Positions 1-10,500 of a stretch of DNA of 64,000 bases are shown here, piece after piece. The stretch lies in NCBI RefSeq assembly GCF_029948125.1, contig NZ_JASAMB010000016.1, forward strand, positions 1 to 64,000, read 5' to 3'. A model generated the notes under the pieces. That model worked only from the letters and a program-made list of their open reading frames with translations. It had not been told where the DNA came from and made no database searches. Origin of the DNA: Catellatospora sp. KI3. Its GTDB lineage: Bacteria > Actinomycetota > Actinomycetes > Mycobacteriales > Micromonosporaceae. A program made the position numbers and the translations under genes. Positions within the stretch are counted from its first letter, which is position 1. The number at the start of each line of letters is the position of its first letter.

Positions 1-109
1 CGCCATCGGGGCTGGTGGGCTCGTCGTTGCCGCAGGCGGCGAGCAGGAGCGCGCCGGCGCTGGCACCGGCGATACCCAGCAGCGATCTGCGGGAGAGGTG
101 CGCGGTCAT
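1..109 (-). CDS. Lipoprotein, probable ABC solute-binding protein (N-terminal fragment)
   Basis: Only the first 36 codons lie in the window; the gene continues past base 1. The peptide begins MTAHLSRRSLLGIAGASAG, a twin-arginine-like signal (RRSLLG), followed by a lipobox ending LLAAC and then GNDEPTSP, so the mature protein should be lipid-anchored outside the membrane. An AAGGGA ribosome-binding site lies about 6 nt before the ATG at 109. It is transcribed divergently from a beta-xylosidase, and extracellular lipoproteins in that position are commonly sugar-binding subunits of ABC importers. That role is inferred from context; no binding domain is visible. Confidence 0.6.
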   Translation of the reverse strand, partial: MTAHLSRRSLLGIAGASAGALLLAACGNDEPTSPDG

Positions 110-189
110 AGCCGTCCCTTCGAGGTACTGGCATGTACTCGGGTGCCGACCGTGGTCGGCCGTGGGGGATGAGCTGAGCAATACCGGTT

Positions 190-200
190 CCGAAACTTTC
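190..200. promoter_or_regulatory. Candidate operator between lipoprotein and xylosidase
   Basis: CCGAAACTTTC contains the dyad GAAA-C-TTTC and lies between two divergent genes linked to xylan use. It shares CCGAAACTT with the dyad at 322-338. Repressor sites with a GAAA/TTTC dyad are known near actinomycete hemicellulase genes, so a repressor site is plausible; no regulator gene is present here to pair with it. Confidence 0.35.
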
Positions 201-321
201 AGCATCGAGCCGGTCGTTTTCAAATGATGGCGGGCACGTTACGACCCTTGTATGTCAACGGTCAAGGGCTGTTGCAATCGCGATGAGATCGCTATGGTGG
301 GCGAGAATTCCGGGCGACCTC

Positions 322-338
322 CTCCGAAACTTCCGGAG
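322..338. promoter_or_regulatory. Dyad operator candidate upstream of GH43
   Basis: CTCCG-N7-CGGAG is a perfect 5-bp dyad whose centre reads AAACTTC. It sits about 37 nt before the chosen GH43 start, between promoter and ribosome-binding site, where a repressor would block transcription. On the other strand it reads TCCGGAAGTT, the same 10-mer found next to the -35 box of the CE4-CBM2 gene at 3490-3499. Confidence 0.4.
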
Positions 339-374
339 CCAGGTCGGAAGCAGGTACGTCAGAGGAGACTGAAC

Positions 375-2000
375 ATGTCGACCGACTTCGCAGACGTCGT
401 GACGGCCGCGCGGTCCATCCGCAACCCGGTCCTGACCGGGTTCCACCCGGACCCGTCGATCCTGCGCGTGGGCGACGACTACTACCTGGCCACCTCGACG
501 TTCGAGTGGTACCCCGGCGTACGCGTGCACCACTCCCGCGACCTGGTCCACTGGCGCCCGCTCGGCGGCATCATCAACGAGAAGCGCCTGCTGGACCTGC
601 GCGGCTGCGGCGACTCCAACGGCGTCTGGGCCCCCGACCTCACCTGGCACGACGGCCTGTTCTACCTGGTCTACAGCGACGTCGCCAGCTTCGCCTCCGG
701 CTTCTGGGACCCGCAGAACTACCTCACCACCGCGCCCAGCATCGACGGCCCCTGGTCGGACCCGGTCAAGCTGCACTCGCACGGCTTCGACGCGTCGCTG
801 TTCCACGACCCCGACGGCACCACGTGGCTCCTGGCCATGTCGGCCGACTGGCGCCCCGGCCGCGACCGCTTCGGCGGCATCGAGATCCAGCGCTACGACC
901 GCGACAAGCGGCAACTCGTCGGCACCGCCCAGATCATCTACACCGGCACCGACGCGGGCCTCACCGAAGGCCCCCACCTGCACCACCACGACGGCTGGTA
1001 CTACCTGCTCACCGCCGAGGGCGGCACCAGCTGGCAGCACCAGGCCACCATCGCCCGCTCGCGCAACCTCCACGGCCCCTACCTCGCCGACCCCGGCGGC
1101 CCCCTGCTCACCTCCCACGGCCACCCCGACCTGGCCCTGCAGAAAGCAGGCCACGGCAGCCTCGTCCAGACCCAGAACGGCGACTGGTACCTCGCCCACC
1201 TCGTCGGACGCCCCTACACCCCGCTGGGCAACTGCGTCCTCGGCCGCGAGACGGCCATCCAGAAGGTCGACTGGCCAGCGGGCGGCTGGCCGTCCATCCC
1301 CGGCGGCATCCCCGCCGAGGAGATCCCGGCGCCGGACCTGCCGATCCACCTCTGGCCCGCGGAACCGGCCACCGATCACTTCGACGCGCCGACCCTCGGC
1401 CCGGCCTGGTCCACGCTGCGCCGACCCGCCACCCCCGACTGGATCGACCTCACCACCAGGCCCTCGCACCTGCGCATCCGGGGCGGTCAGTCACCCGTGG
1501 GCAGGCAGGCCCCGAGCCTGGTCGCCCGCCGGGTCGGTGCCACCCGCTGCGCACTGGAGACGGTCGTCGAGTTCGACCCGGCCGACCACCGCCACCTGGC
1601 CGGGGTCACGGCCTACTACAACACCGCCAACTGGCACCACGCCTACCTCACCCGAGCCGACGACGGCCGCCGCACTCTCGAACTGCTGACCTGCGACCAC
1701 GGCCGCCTCACCGCGTATCCGCACCTCACCGTCGACACGAGCGAAGCCGGCGGCGTCGGCCTGCGCGCCACCTTCGACGGGCCCACCGTCCACTTCGCCT
1801 ACAACCTGGGCGCGGGCTGGCACAGCATCGACCACCGGTTCGACGCCACGATCCTGTCCGACGAGCACGCCGCCACCGTCATCGACGGCGAACCCGCCGC
1901 CTGGGGCTTCACCGGCGCCTTCCTCGGACTCTGGGTCCAGGACCTCGGCAACGACGGCATCCACGCCGACTACGACCACGCCACCTACCACGAACACTGA
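375..2000 (+). CDS. GH43 beta-xylosidase
   Basis: Intracellular glycoside hydrolase releasing xylose from xylo-oligosaccharides (541 aa, no signal peptide). The five-bladed catalytic domain starts at GFHPDPS; Asp26 (general base), Asp139 (pKa-modulating) and Glu198 in TEGPH (general acid) have spacings of 113 and 59, the same as in the characterised GH43 xylosidase XynB3. The C-terminal half, from about residue 330, is the beta-sandwich domain normal in this 530-550 aa group. The start at 375 is chosen because AGAGGAG precedes it by 7 nt; an upstream in-frame ATG at 252 lacks such a site and would place the 322-338 dyad inside the gene. Alpha-arabinofuranosidase side activity is possible. Confidence 0.9.
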   Translation: MSTDFADVVTAARSIRNPVLTGFHPDPSILRVGDDYYLATSTFEWYPGVRVHHSRDLVHWRPLGGIINEKRLLDLRGCGDSNGVWAPDLTWHDGLFYLVYSDVASFASGFWDPQNYLTTAPSIDGPWSDPVKLHSHGFDASLFHDPDGTTWLLAMSADWRPGRDRFGGIEIQRYDRDKRQLVGTAQIIYTGTDAGLTEGPHLHHHDGWYYLLTAEGGTSWQHQATIARSRNLHGPYLADPGGPLLTSHGHPDLALQKAGHGSLVQTQNGDWYLAHLVGRPYTPLGNCVLGRETAIQKVDWPAGGWPSIPGGIPAEEIPAPDLPIHLWPAEPATDHFDAPTLGPAWSTLRRPATPDWIDLTTRPSHLRIRGGQSPVGRQAPSLVARRVGATRCALETVVEFDPADHRHLAGVTAYYNTANWHHAYLTRADDGRRTLELLTCDHGRLTAYPHLTVDTSEAGGVGLRATFDGPTVHFAYNLGAGWHSIDHRFDATILSDEHAATVIDGEPAAWGFTGAFLGLWVQDLGNDGIHADYDHATYHEH

Positions 2001-2019
2001 CGCACCAGGGGACACCCGG

Positions 2020-2079
2020 CAGTTTCGGGGAAAGTGCAGGAATCGGCGCCATGAATCCTGCACTTTCCCTGGAAGTGCA
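2020..2079. repeat. 60-bp palindromic intergenic repeat, copy 1
   Basis: Left arm AGTTTCGGGGAAAGTGCAGG and right arm CCTGCACTTTCCC pair as a long hairpin between the GH43 and GH10 genes. The outer right end has diverged (CTGGAAGTGC instead of CCGAAACTGC). One of five copies in the window (others near 5551, 51815, 53555 and 61684). It could also reduce read-through between the two hydrolase genes. Confidence 0.8.
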
Positions 2080-2166
2080 CCAACCCACATCCGGAGCGGA
2101 TCCATCGGCGGGCTGGGCCGGGTCCGCGTGATCGCCGACTTGCGGTCCATCAGGAAGGACATCCAC

Positions 2167-3360
2167 ATGAACGTCAGACGGTGGCTCACCGTCGGCGCCG
2201 TCGCCCTCGTCGCGGCCGGTGCCCTGAACGCCATGCCCGCCACGGCCGGCCACGTGACCGACCCCGCCGACCAGAGCCTGCGCACCCTCGGTATGCGCCA
2301 CGACCTGTTCATCGGCACCGCCGTCGACATGGCGGCCCTGGCCGACCCGGCCGACCCGCAGTACCGGGAGAAGGTCGCCGCGGAGTTCTCCTCGGTCACC
2401 GCGGAGAACGTGATGAAGTGGGAGAGCCTGGAGCCCACCCGCGGCACCTACGACTGGGGACCGGCCGACGAGCTGATCGCCTTCGCCAAGCAGAACAGGC
2501 AGCGCGTGCGCGGGCACGTGCTGGTGTGGCACAACCAGCTCCCCGGCTGGCTGACCGCCGGGGTCGCCGACGGCACGATCAGCGACACCGAGCTGCGCGA
2601 CATCCTGAAGAACCACATCACCAACGTGGTACGGCACTTCAAGGGCAAGATCTGGCAGTGGGACGTGGTCAACGAGGCCGTCAGCGACCCGTGGGACAAC
2701 CCGCCGACGCTGCACTACAAGGGCTTCTGGGCCCAGCACCTGGGCGAAGGGTATGTCGCCGACGCGTTCCGCTGGGCGCGTGCCGCCGACCCGAAGGCGC
2801 TGCTGTTCTACAACGACTACAACATCGAGGCGTTCGGCTCGGGCAACCCGGCCGATGACAAGACCCAGTTCGTGTACGACATGGTCAAGCAGCTGCGCGA
2901 CAGCGGTGTGCCGATCGACGGGGTGGGCAGCCAGGGCCACCTGGGCACCCAGTACGGCAACTACGACACCTTCCAGGTCGCCGACGCGCTCAAGCGGTTC
3001 GGTGATCTCGGTCTGGCCACGGCGTTCACCGAGGTGGACGTGCGCAGCCAGCTGACGGAGAAGGTGCGGGCGGGCGACTCCAACGAGATCAACCCGCGGC
3101 TGCAGGCCTCGGCGGGCAACTTCAGCGTGCTGCTGCAGGCATGCCTGTCCAGCCGGCACTGCCTCTCCTTCACGGTGTGGGGCTTCACGGACAAGCACTC
3201 GTGGGTGCCGACCTGGTTCACCGACCCGCCGGAGGGCCTGGCCACCCTGTACGACGAGAACTACCAGCCCAAGCGCGCGTACAACATCGTGAAGGCGGAC
3301 CTGGTCTTCGCCGGCGCGCCGTACGTGCTGCCGCGCATCCCGCAGCGGCCCCGCCGCTGA
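2167..3360 (+). CDS. Secreted GH10 endo-1,4-beta-xylanase
   Basis: Cleaves internal beta-1,4 bonds of xylan outside the cell. It is 397 aa: a signal peptide (residues 1-27, cleaved near ATA-GH) followed by one GH10 TIM barrel with no carbohydrate-binding module. Glu170 in the VVNEAV strand is the acid/base and Glu289 in FTEVDV the nucleophile; the NVMKWE and HNQLP motifs of GH10 are present. The start at 2167 follows AGGAAGGA by 6-7 nt and gives a clean signal peptide; an in-frame alternative at 2128 would prepend 13 non-signal residues. It lies downstream of GH43, separated by a palindromic repeat, so it may have its own promoter. Confidence 0.93.
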   Translation: MNVRRWLTVGAVALVAAGALNAMPATAGHVTDPADQSLRTLGMRHDLFIGTAVDMAALADPADPQYREKVAAEFSSVTAENVMKWESLEPTRGTYDWGPADELIAFAKQNRQRVRGHVLVWHNQLPGWLTAGVADGTISDTELRDILKNHITNVVRHFKGKIWQWDVVNEAVSDPWDNPPTLHYKGFWAQHLGEGYVADAFRWARAADPKALLFYNDYNIEAFGSGNPADDKTQFVYDMVKQLRDSGVPIDGVGSQGHLGTQYGNYDTFQVADALKRFGDLGLATAFTEVDVRSQLTEKVRAGDSNEINPRLQASAGNFSVLLQACLSSRHCLSFTVWGFTDKHSWVPTWFTDPPEGLATLYDENYQPKRAYNIVKADLVFAGAPYVLPRIPQRPRR

Positions 3361-3383
3361 TCCGCTTCCGGTAGCTCGTGCGT

Positions 3384-3415
3384 CAGGCCGCCGTGGCGAC
3401 TCGCCCGGCGGCCTG
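3384..3415 (+). terminator. Hairpin terminator after GH10
   Basis: CAGGCCGCC and GGCGGCCTG form a perfect 9-bp stem with a 14-nt loop, 24 nt after the xylanase stop. There is no U-tract, as is common in actinomycete terminators. Confidence 0.5.
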
Positions 3416-3442
3416 GACCGCGTGCCGTGATGAACCGAATAA

Positions 3443-3476
3443 GTCCTGATGGAGACGCCTTTTGTGCGATCAGGAC
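3443..3476. promoter_or_regulatory. 8-bp inverted repeat upstream of CE4-CBM2 promoter
   Basis: GTCCTGAT and ATCAGGAC are perfect 8-bp inverted arms 18 nt apart, just upstream of the candidate promoter at 3501. The wide spacing suits a dimeric regulator contacting two turns of DNA, or DNA looping, better than a terminator. Function unknown. Confidence 0.35.
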
Positions 3477-3489
3477 GGACCGATACTTT

Positions 3490-3530
3490 TCCGGAAGTTG
3501 TTGACGCTGTTACGGGCTCGTGTTCAGAAT
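3490..3530 (+). promoter_or_regulatory. Candidate promoter of CE4-CBM2 gene with xylan motif
   Basis: TTGACG (3501-3506), an 18-nt spacer and CAGAAT (3525-3530) resemble a housekeeping promoter. TCCGGAAGTT (3490-3499) abuts the -35 box and is identical to the bottom strand of the dyad upstream of the GH43 gene. The 110-nt leader between here and the gene holds nothing else I recognise. Confidence 0.45.
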
Positions 3531-3640
3531 GAGGTCCGCCGATCACATAGCCCGGTGTCCATGTTCGGGCTCGTCGGTGTGCGATGCGGTGACTCCCTAC
3601 CGCCGCAGCGCGTCAATCCTCACTGCCCGAGGAGGTACCC

Positions 3641-4687
3641 ATGTCATCCGCGCAGCTCCTGCGGCGGCGGGCGCTCGTCGCCCTCACCGCGGCCGCGACC
3701 GTCGCCGCGGGCGCGGTCGCCGTGCTGGCGACGGCCAGTCCGGCGGCGGCGGCCACCTGCAGCGCCGGATACGTCGCGCTCACCTACGACGACGGCCCGA
3801 TCGCCGGGACCACCGGCAACCTGCTCAACGCGCTGACCGCCAACGGTGTGCGCGCCACGTTCTTCAACATCGGCCAGAAGGCTCAGGCCAACCCGTCGCT
3901 GGTGCAGGCGCAGAAGAACGCCGGGATGTGGATCGGCAACCACAGCTGGACCCATCCGCACCTGACCCAGCTGTCCACCGCCCAGATCACCTCGGAGATC
4001 AGCCAGACCCAGCAGGTGCTCCAGCAGGCCACCGGCGTCGCGCCGAAGCTGTTCCGGCCGCCTTACGGCGAGACCAACGCGACGCTGAAGTCGGTCGAGT
4101 CGCAGTTCGGGCTCACCGAGGTGCTGTGGAGCGTCGACAGCCAGGACTGGAACGGCGCGAGCACCGCCCAGATCGTGCAGGCGGCCGGGAACCTCGGCAA
4201 CGGCGGCGTGATCCTGATGCACGACGGCTACCAGAACACGGTCAACGCGATCCCGCAGATCGTCGCCAACCTGAACAGCCGCAACCTGTGCGCGGGCATG
4301 ATCTCGCCGAGCACCGGCCGGGCCGTCGCCCCCGACGGCAGCACCCCGCCCAGCGCCAGCCCCACGTCCGGGGGCGGCGGCGGTGGCGGCTGCACGGCGA
4401 CGTACCGGGAGACGCAGCGGTGGGGGGACCGGTTCAACGGCGAGGTGACGGTCCGGGCGGGATCGACCGCGATCACCAGCTGGACCGCGACGGTGACCGT
4501 ACGCGCGCCGCAGAAGGTGTCGGCGGTGTGGAACGGCAGCCCGAGCTGGGACAGCAGCGGCAACGTGATGACGGTCCGGCCCAGCGGCAACGGCAGCCTG
4601 CCCGCGGGCGGGTCCACCACGTTCGGGTTCACCGTGATGGCCAACGGCCAGTGGGCCGCGCCGACCGTCTCCTGCCGTACTCCCTGA
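3641..4687 (+). CDS. Secreted CE4 acetyl-xylan esterase / polysaccharide deacetylase with CBM2
   Basis: Removes acetyl groups from xylan (or chitin oligomers) outside the cell; 348 aa. The signal peptide ends near AAAA-TCSAG. The NodB/CE4 domain spans about residues 40-230: Asp50-Asp51 in TYDDGP, His101 and His105 in HSWTHP, RPPYG, a DWNG strand and LMHDGY. A Ser/Pro/Gly linker (about 230-255) leads to a C-terminal family 2 cellulose-binding module closed by a Cys pair, with Trp residues in SWTATV and VWNGSPSW. The architecture matches streptomycete acetyl-xylan esterases, and the xylanase neighbours support that substrate. GAGGAGG precedes the ATG by 6 nt. Confidence 0.9.
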   Translation: MSSAQLLRRRALVALTAAATVAAGAVAVLATASPAAAATCSAGYVALTYDDGPIAGTTGNLLNALTANGVRATFFNIGQKAQANPSLVQAQKNAGMWIGNHSWTHPHLTQLSTAQITSEISQTQQVLQQATGVAPKLFRPPYGETNATLKSVESQFGLTEVLWSVDSQDWNGASTAQIVQAAGNLGNGGVILMHDGYQNTVNAIPQIVANLNSRNLCAGMISPSTGRAVAPDGSTPPSASPTSGGGGGGGCTATYRETQRWGDRFNGEVTVRAGSTAITSWTATVTVRAPQKVSAVWNGSPSWDSSGNVMTVRPSGNGSLPAGGSTTFGFTVMANGQWAAPTVSCRTP

Positions 4688-4693
4688 TGACCC

Positions 4694-4740
4694 GCCCGGT
4701 CGGCGGTCCGGTCCAGGACAGCGGACCGCCGACCGGGCGC
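4694..4740 (+). terminator. Strong 18-bp hairpin between two CE4 genes
   Basis: An 18-bp perfect stem (4694-4711 with 4723-4740) and 11-nt loop lie immediately after the first CE4 gene and 24 nt before the second. It should terminate most transcripts or protect the upstream mRNA, making expression of the second gene weaker or independent. Confidence 0.65.
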
Positions 4741-4764
4741 CCCTGCCAGGAAAGGCCGATCATT

Positions 4765-5475
4765 ATGCTCCTGCCGACCCGCGGTCTGCCACGTGCCGCG
4801 ATCGCGCTCGGCGCGCTCAGCCTCGCGCTGGGTGCGGCCGGTCCCGCCGAAGCCCGCCCCCGCGCCACCGCCGACATCGTCGACACCGCGCGCGGACACG
4901 GCGACGTCGTCAGCTTCACCTTCGACGACGGGCCCAACCCCGCCGACACGCTGCGGCTGCTGGACGTCCTGCGCCGCCACCACGTCAAGGCCGTGTTCTG
5001 CCTGTGGGGCGACCACGTCGTCGAGCACCCCGACGTCGTACGCCGAATCGTCGCCGCAGGTCACACCCTGTGCAACCACAGCATGCACCACGACGACCTG
5101 AGCGCCCTGACGCCCGAGCAGATCGAGGCGGACCTGGCCGAGACCAGTGCGGCGATCCGCCGGGCGGTGCCGGGAGCGCGCATTCCCTACTTCCGCGCCC
5201 CGTTCGGCGCGTGGGGGCAGACGCCGGAGATCGCGGCGCGGCTGGGCATGCAGCCGCTCGGCTGGCGCCTGGCCATCAGCGACTGGGAACCGCCGGGCAC
5301 GGACGTGCTGGTGCAGCGGCTGCGCGACGGCATCACGCCCGGCGCGGTGGTGCTGATGCACGACGGCGGCGGCGACCGCAGCCAGACCGTCGACGCCGTG
5401 GACCGCATCATCCCCGAGCTGCGCGCCGACCACTACCGCTTCACCCTGCCGCAGCCCCCCGGCCACGCCTCCTGA
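4765..5475 (+). CDS. Secreted CE4 polysaccharide deacetylase, single domain
   Basis: A 236-aa secreted esterase of the NodB family. The signal peptide (about residues 1-27) ends at AEARP. Catalytic motifs are complete: Asp54-Asp55 in TFDDGP, His105 and His109 in HSMHH, RAPFG and LMHDGGG. It has no binding module, unlike its upstream neighbour, and the two are clearly diverged, so this is not a recent duplication. The substrate could be xylan, chitin oligomers or peptidoglycan; only the cluster argues for xylan. AGGAAAGG sits 8 nt before the ATG. The long open frame upstream of this start overlaps the first CE4 gene and is not coding. Confidence 0.85.
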   Translation: MLLPTRGLPRAAIALGALSLALGAAGPAEARPRATADIVDTARGHGDVVSFTFDDGPNPADTLRLLDVLRRHHVKAVFCLWGDHVVEHPDVVRRIVAAGHTLCNHSMHHDDLSALTPEQIEADLAETSAAIRRAVPGARIPYFRAPFGAWGQTPEIAARLGMQPLGWRLAISDWEPPGTDVLVQRLRDGITPGAVVLMHDGGGDRSQTVDAVDRIIPELRADHYRFTLPQPPGHAS

Positions 5476-5550
5476 ACCCGTCCGGGCGCGGACGGCCCTG
5501 CCCACCGCCCGCCCCCGGACGCCCCGCCCGCCCGGCCCCCGGTCGAGGGT

Positions 5551-5610
5551 GCAGTTTCGGGGAAAGTGCAGGAAAGGGGGCCAAGATTCGTGCACTTTCC
5601 CCGAAACTGC
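5551..5610. repeat. 60-bp palindromic intergenic repeat, copy 2 (most perfect)
   Basis: Two perfect 20-bp inverted arms (5551-5570 and 5591-5610, GCAGTTTCGGGGAAAGTGCA and its complement) flank a 20-nt centre containing GGGCCAAGATTC. It lies between the convergent CE4 and MFS genes. This is the best-preserved member of the family. Confidence 0.85.
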
Positions 5611-5650
5611 GGCGATCACGGGGACGGTGCGGCGATCACGGGGACGGTGC
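5611..5650. repeat. Two tandem 20-bp direct repeats
   Basis: GGCGATCACGGGGACGGTGC occurs twice head to tail directly abutting palindromic copy 2. The stop codon of the minus-strand MFS gene lies in the second unit, so the duplication sits at the 3-prime edge of that gene. Confidence 0.8.
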
Positions 5651-6862
5651 GGCGGGCGCGACGTGGCTGGGCGGGCGCGGGTGGAGGGTGGCGGGGGAGG
5701 GGCGGCGGTGGGCTACCGCGAAGGAGAGCAGGCCCATGAGCGCCGCGATCACCGCCGCCACGGCGTACACGGTGGGTAGTCGGACGCCCGCGGCCAGGAC
5801 CGGGCCGACGCCGAACGCGGCGATGCCGTAGCCGAGCTGGTAGCAGGCGATGACGCCGCCCGCGACCGCACCGGAGATCGGGGTCAGCTCGGCCTGGCCG
5901 AAGCTGATGGTCAGCGGCAGCAGCGCCGAGCAGCCGATGCCCGCCATGCCGAACGCGAGCACCGCCAGCCCCGGCATGCCCGAAGGCAGCAGCGCGATCA
6001 GCACGAACACGGCCGCGAGTAGGAACGGCAGGCTGTGGTACACGGTCCGGGCGCCGATGACCGAGTGCGCGGCGGCGAAGCCGATCCGGCCGAGCGTGAC
6101 CATCGCCCAGAACGCGGTCAGCGCGAGCGCCGCCGTGGTCGCCGACCCGCCCAGGCTGCCGGTGATGTCGAGGGTGGACCAGTTGCCGTTGACGGTCTCG
6201 CACATGCCGTAGAGCACGGCGAAGGCGGCGTACGCCCAGAACCGGGCCGGAACGGCCGACCGGCCGCCGGCCGCCGGTGCCGCGGTGGCGGTGCGCATCG
6301 GCAGCGGCAGGCTCACCAGCAGCAGGCCGACCAGCAGCAGGGTCGACAGCACGGGCAGGCCCCACCAGAAGCCGAGCCCGACGAACAGCGCCACGAACAC
6401 CGGCGCCAGCGCGGTGCCCAGCCCCAGCAGCGCGTTGAGCACCAGCACCGCCGAGTCCACGCGGCCCGGGTGGAACGCGGCGGCCAGCGAGTTGAGCGCC
6501 GGGACGGCGAGGCCGAACCCGGCGCCCAGCGCGGCGGTGGCGCCCAGCAGCAGCGGGTACGCGCCCGCCTGGTGCATCACCGGGATGCTGGCCAGCAGCA
6601 GCACCATGGACAGCAGCGAGCAGCCCAGCCCGGCCAGGTACACCGGCTTGGTGCCCCAGCGGCGCGACAGCAGCGCCCCGAGCAGCGAGGCGGTGATGGC
6701 CAGCACCACCTGCGGCAGGAACATCCCGCCGTACCGGGTGCTGGACAGCCCGTACTCCGCGGGGTCGGTGAAGATGGTGCTCGCCGCCGGGATGGTGACC
6801 AGGACGATGCCCTGGACCACCCCGGCGATGTTGACGACCAGCCCTTCGGTCCGGGTGGCCAT
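5636..6862 (-). CDS. MFS permease
   Basis: 408-aa major facilitator with about 12 hydrophobic segments and the loop 2-3 motif GALLSRRWGTKP. The C-terminus is a Pro/His-rich cytoplasmic tail ending inside the 20-bp tandem repeat. It starts 6 nt after the GMC oxidoreductase stop, so it is translationally coupled and belongs to the GH15-GMC-MFS operon. Substrate unknown; context suggests a sugar or the oxidised product of the GMC enzyme. Confidence 0.8.
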   Translation of the reverse strand: MATRTEGLVVNIAGVVQGIVLVTIPAASTIFTDPAEYGLSSTRYGGMFLPQVVLAITASLLGALLSRRWGTKPVYLAGLGCSLLSMVLLLASIPVMHQAGAYPLLLGATAALGAGFGLAVPALNSLAAAFHPGRVDSAVLVLNALLGLGTALAPVFVALFVGLGFWWGLPVLSTLLLVGLLLVSLPLPMRTATAAPAAGGRSAVPARFWAYAAFAVLYGMCETVNGNWSTLDITGSLGGSATTAALALTAFWAMVTLGRIGFAAAHSVIGARTVYHSLPFLLAAVFVLIALLPSGMPGLAVLAFGMAGIGCSALLPLTISFGQAELTPISGAVAGGVIACYQLGYGIAAFGVGPVLAAGVRLPTVYAVAAVIAALMGLLSFAVAHRRPSPATLHPRPPSHVAPAAPSP

Positions 6863-6868
6863 GGCGGG

Positions 6869-8466
6869 TCAGCGCACCTGGTCCTGACCGGCCGCCGTGG
6901 TGGCGGGTGCGGCGGCGCCCATCCGCTGCAGCAGGTGGTCGCCGACGCGCAGGGCGTTGGCCATCGCCGTCAGCGCCGGGTTGACCGCCCCGATGCTCGG
7001 GAAGCAGCTGGTGTCCACGACGTACAGGTTGTCCAGCTCGTGGGCCTTGCAGTTGGCGTCGAGCACGGAGCTGTTCGGGTCGTCGCCGAACCGGCAGGTG
7101 CCCGCCTGGTGCGCGACGCCCGCGATCGGGATGTCGCTCTTCATGTACGCGAACCGGTGGATCAGGTGCCCCGAGTGCATGCCGAGGTGCCCGAGCATCG
7201 ACTTGAGCTGGTGGTACAGCCGCTCGGCGGCGGTCGGGTTGCTCTTGCGGTACGCCAGCCTGATGTTGCCGTCCGGCCCGAGCGTGACCCGGTTCTCGGC
7301 CAGCGGCAGGTCCTCGGTGGACAGCCAGAAGTCGACCGCGTGCCGGGCGACGTCGGCCAGCGCCCAGGTCGGGGCGAGCTTGGTGGCCAGCGGCTTCTCG
7401 CCGCGGAACATGTCCGGCTGCGACTTGCCGATCATCTGGATGTTGCCCATGGGGTAGTCGAAGTCCGGGCCCCGGAAGTAGAAGTCGTTGACGCCCAGCG
7501 TCTTCTGGAAGACGGTCGGGTTGGGCTCCTTCGACAGGGCCAGCACCGCCTGGCTGTCGTGGAACATGTAGTTGCGGCCGACCTGGTCGGAGCCGTTGGC
7601 CAGGCCGCGCGGGTGCTTGTCGGTGGCCGAGGCCAGCAGCAGCTTGGCCGAGTTGGCGGCACCGGCGGACAGCACCACGATGTCGGCGCTGTAGCGCTCC
7701 TCGTGGCCCTCGTGGTTGACGACGACAGTGGTGACGGACGTTCCGGCCGCGTTGGTCTCCAGCCGGACGACCTCGGCGTGGGTGAGCATCTCCACGTTCG
7801 GCTGCTCGAGCGCGGGGCGTACGCCGAAGACCTCGGCGTCGGACTTGGCGTGCAGCGGGCACGGGAAGCCGTCGCAGCTCTGGCAGCGGACGCAGACGCT
7901 GTAGGGCATGTTGTTCTCGATGAGGCGGATGCCGCACGGGGCGTGGAACGGGTGGTAGCCCGCCGCCGCCAGGTCGTCGGAGAGCTGCTGGATGCGCGGC
8001 TCGTGCGAGACGGCCGGGAACGGGTACGGCGCGCTGGCGGGCGGCTCGGTCGGGTCCTCGCCCCGGGCCCCGTGCACCTGGTACATCTGCTCGGCGAGCG
8101 TGTAGTACGGCTCGATCTGGTCGTAGCTGATGGGCCAGGCCGGCGACACCCCGTCGTGGTGCTGCAGCTGCCCGAAGTCCTCGCGGCGCAGCCGGTACAG
8201 CGCGGCGCCGTAGAGCTTGGTGGCCCCGCCGACGAAGTAGTGCACCTGCGGCTGGAACGGCTTGCCGTCCCCGCTGTACCAGGTGTCCGGCGAGATGTAC
8301 CGGTTGTCGATGAAGACGTCGGCGGCGCTCCAGTTCTCCGGCTCGCGGGGCAGCCAGTCGCCGCGCTCCAGCAGCAGGATGCGCTTGCCCGAGCCGGCCA
8401 GGTGCCGGGCCAGCGTGCCGCCGCCCGCGCCGGTGCCGATGATGATGACGTCGTAGCTGTCCACGG

Positions 8467-8470
<4 letters not shown>
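6869..8470 (-). CDS. GMC-family FAD oxidoreductase
   Basis: 533-aa flavoprotein oxidising an alcohol group, probably of a sugar or sugar acid. The FAD Rossmann motif GTGAGGGTLARHL is near residue 11, a flavin-contacting HYFVGGATKLYG segment follows, and the C-terminal GMC domain carries HQAGTCRFG, YVVDTSCFPS and NPALTAMANALR, holding the catalytic His/Asn positions. A Cys-rich stretch CVRCQSCDGFPC near residues 193-204 occurs in some sugar-dehydrogenase relatives and might bind metal. The ATG overlaps the GH15 stop by 4 nt. No signal peptide is seen, so it is probably cytoplasmic; the electron acceptor is unknown. Confidence 0.85.
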
Positions 8471-10353
<1,883 letters not shown>

Positions 10354-10500
10354 CGCGGCCGCCTGGGGTCAGTGGTTCGCACGGCGCCAGCCTATGACCG
10401 CATATGACAGTTATTCAGAAGAACTGGGGCTTTGGTCGGACTCGCCGTGTGAGGATGGCGGGCAGGACCAGGGCACCAGTCTTCAACCAGTCACGGGGCG
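10354..10500. promoter_or_regulatory. Divergent promoter region
   Basis: 147 bp separate the GH15 operon from the redox operon and must hold promoters for both. It has a relatively AT-rich part (CATATGACAGTTATTCAGAA, 10400-10419). I see no convincing paired -35/-10 boxes or dyad. Confidence 0.4.

Noticed and set aside
252-374. Upstream start of GH43 at 252
   Set aside because: No ribosome-binding site, non-family N-terminus, and it would include the 322-338 dyad; ATG 375 has a strong site.
1909-3546. 545-codon minus-strand frame across the xylanase gene
   Set aside because: Shadow of GH10, which carries a signal peptide and both catalytic glutamates.
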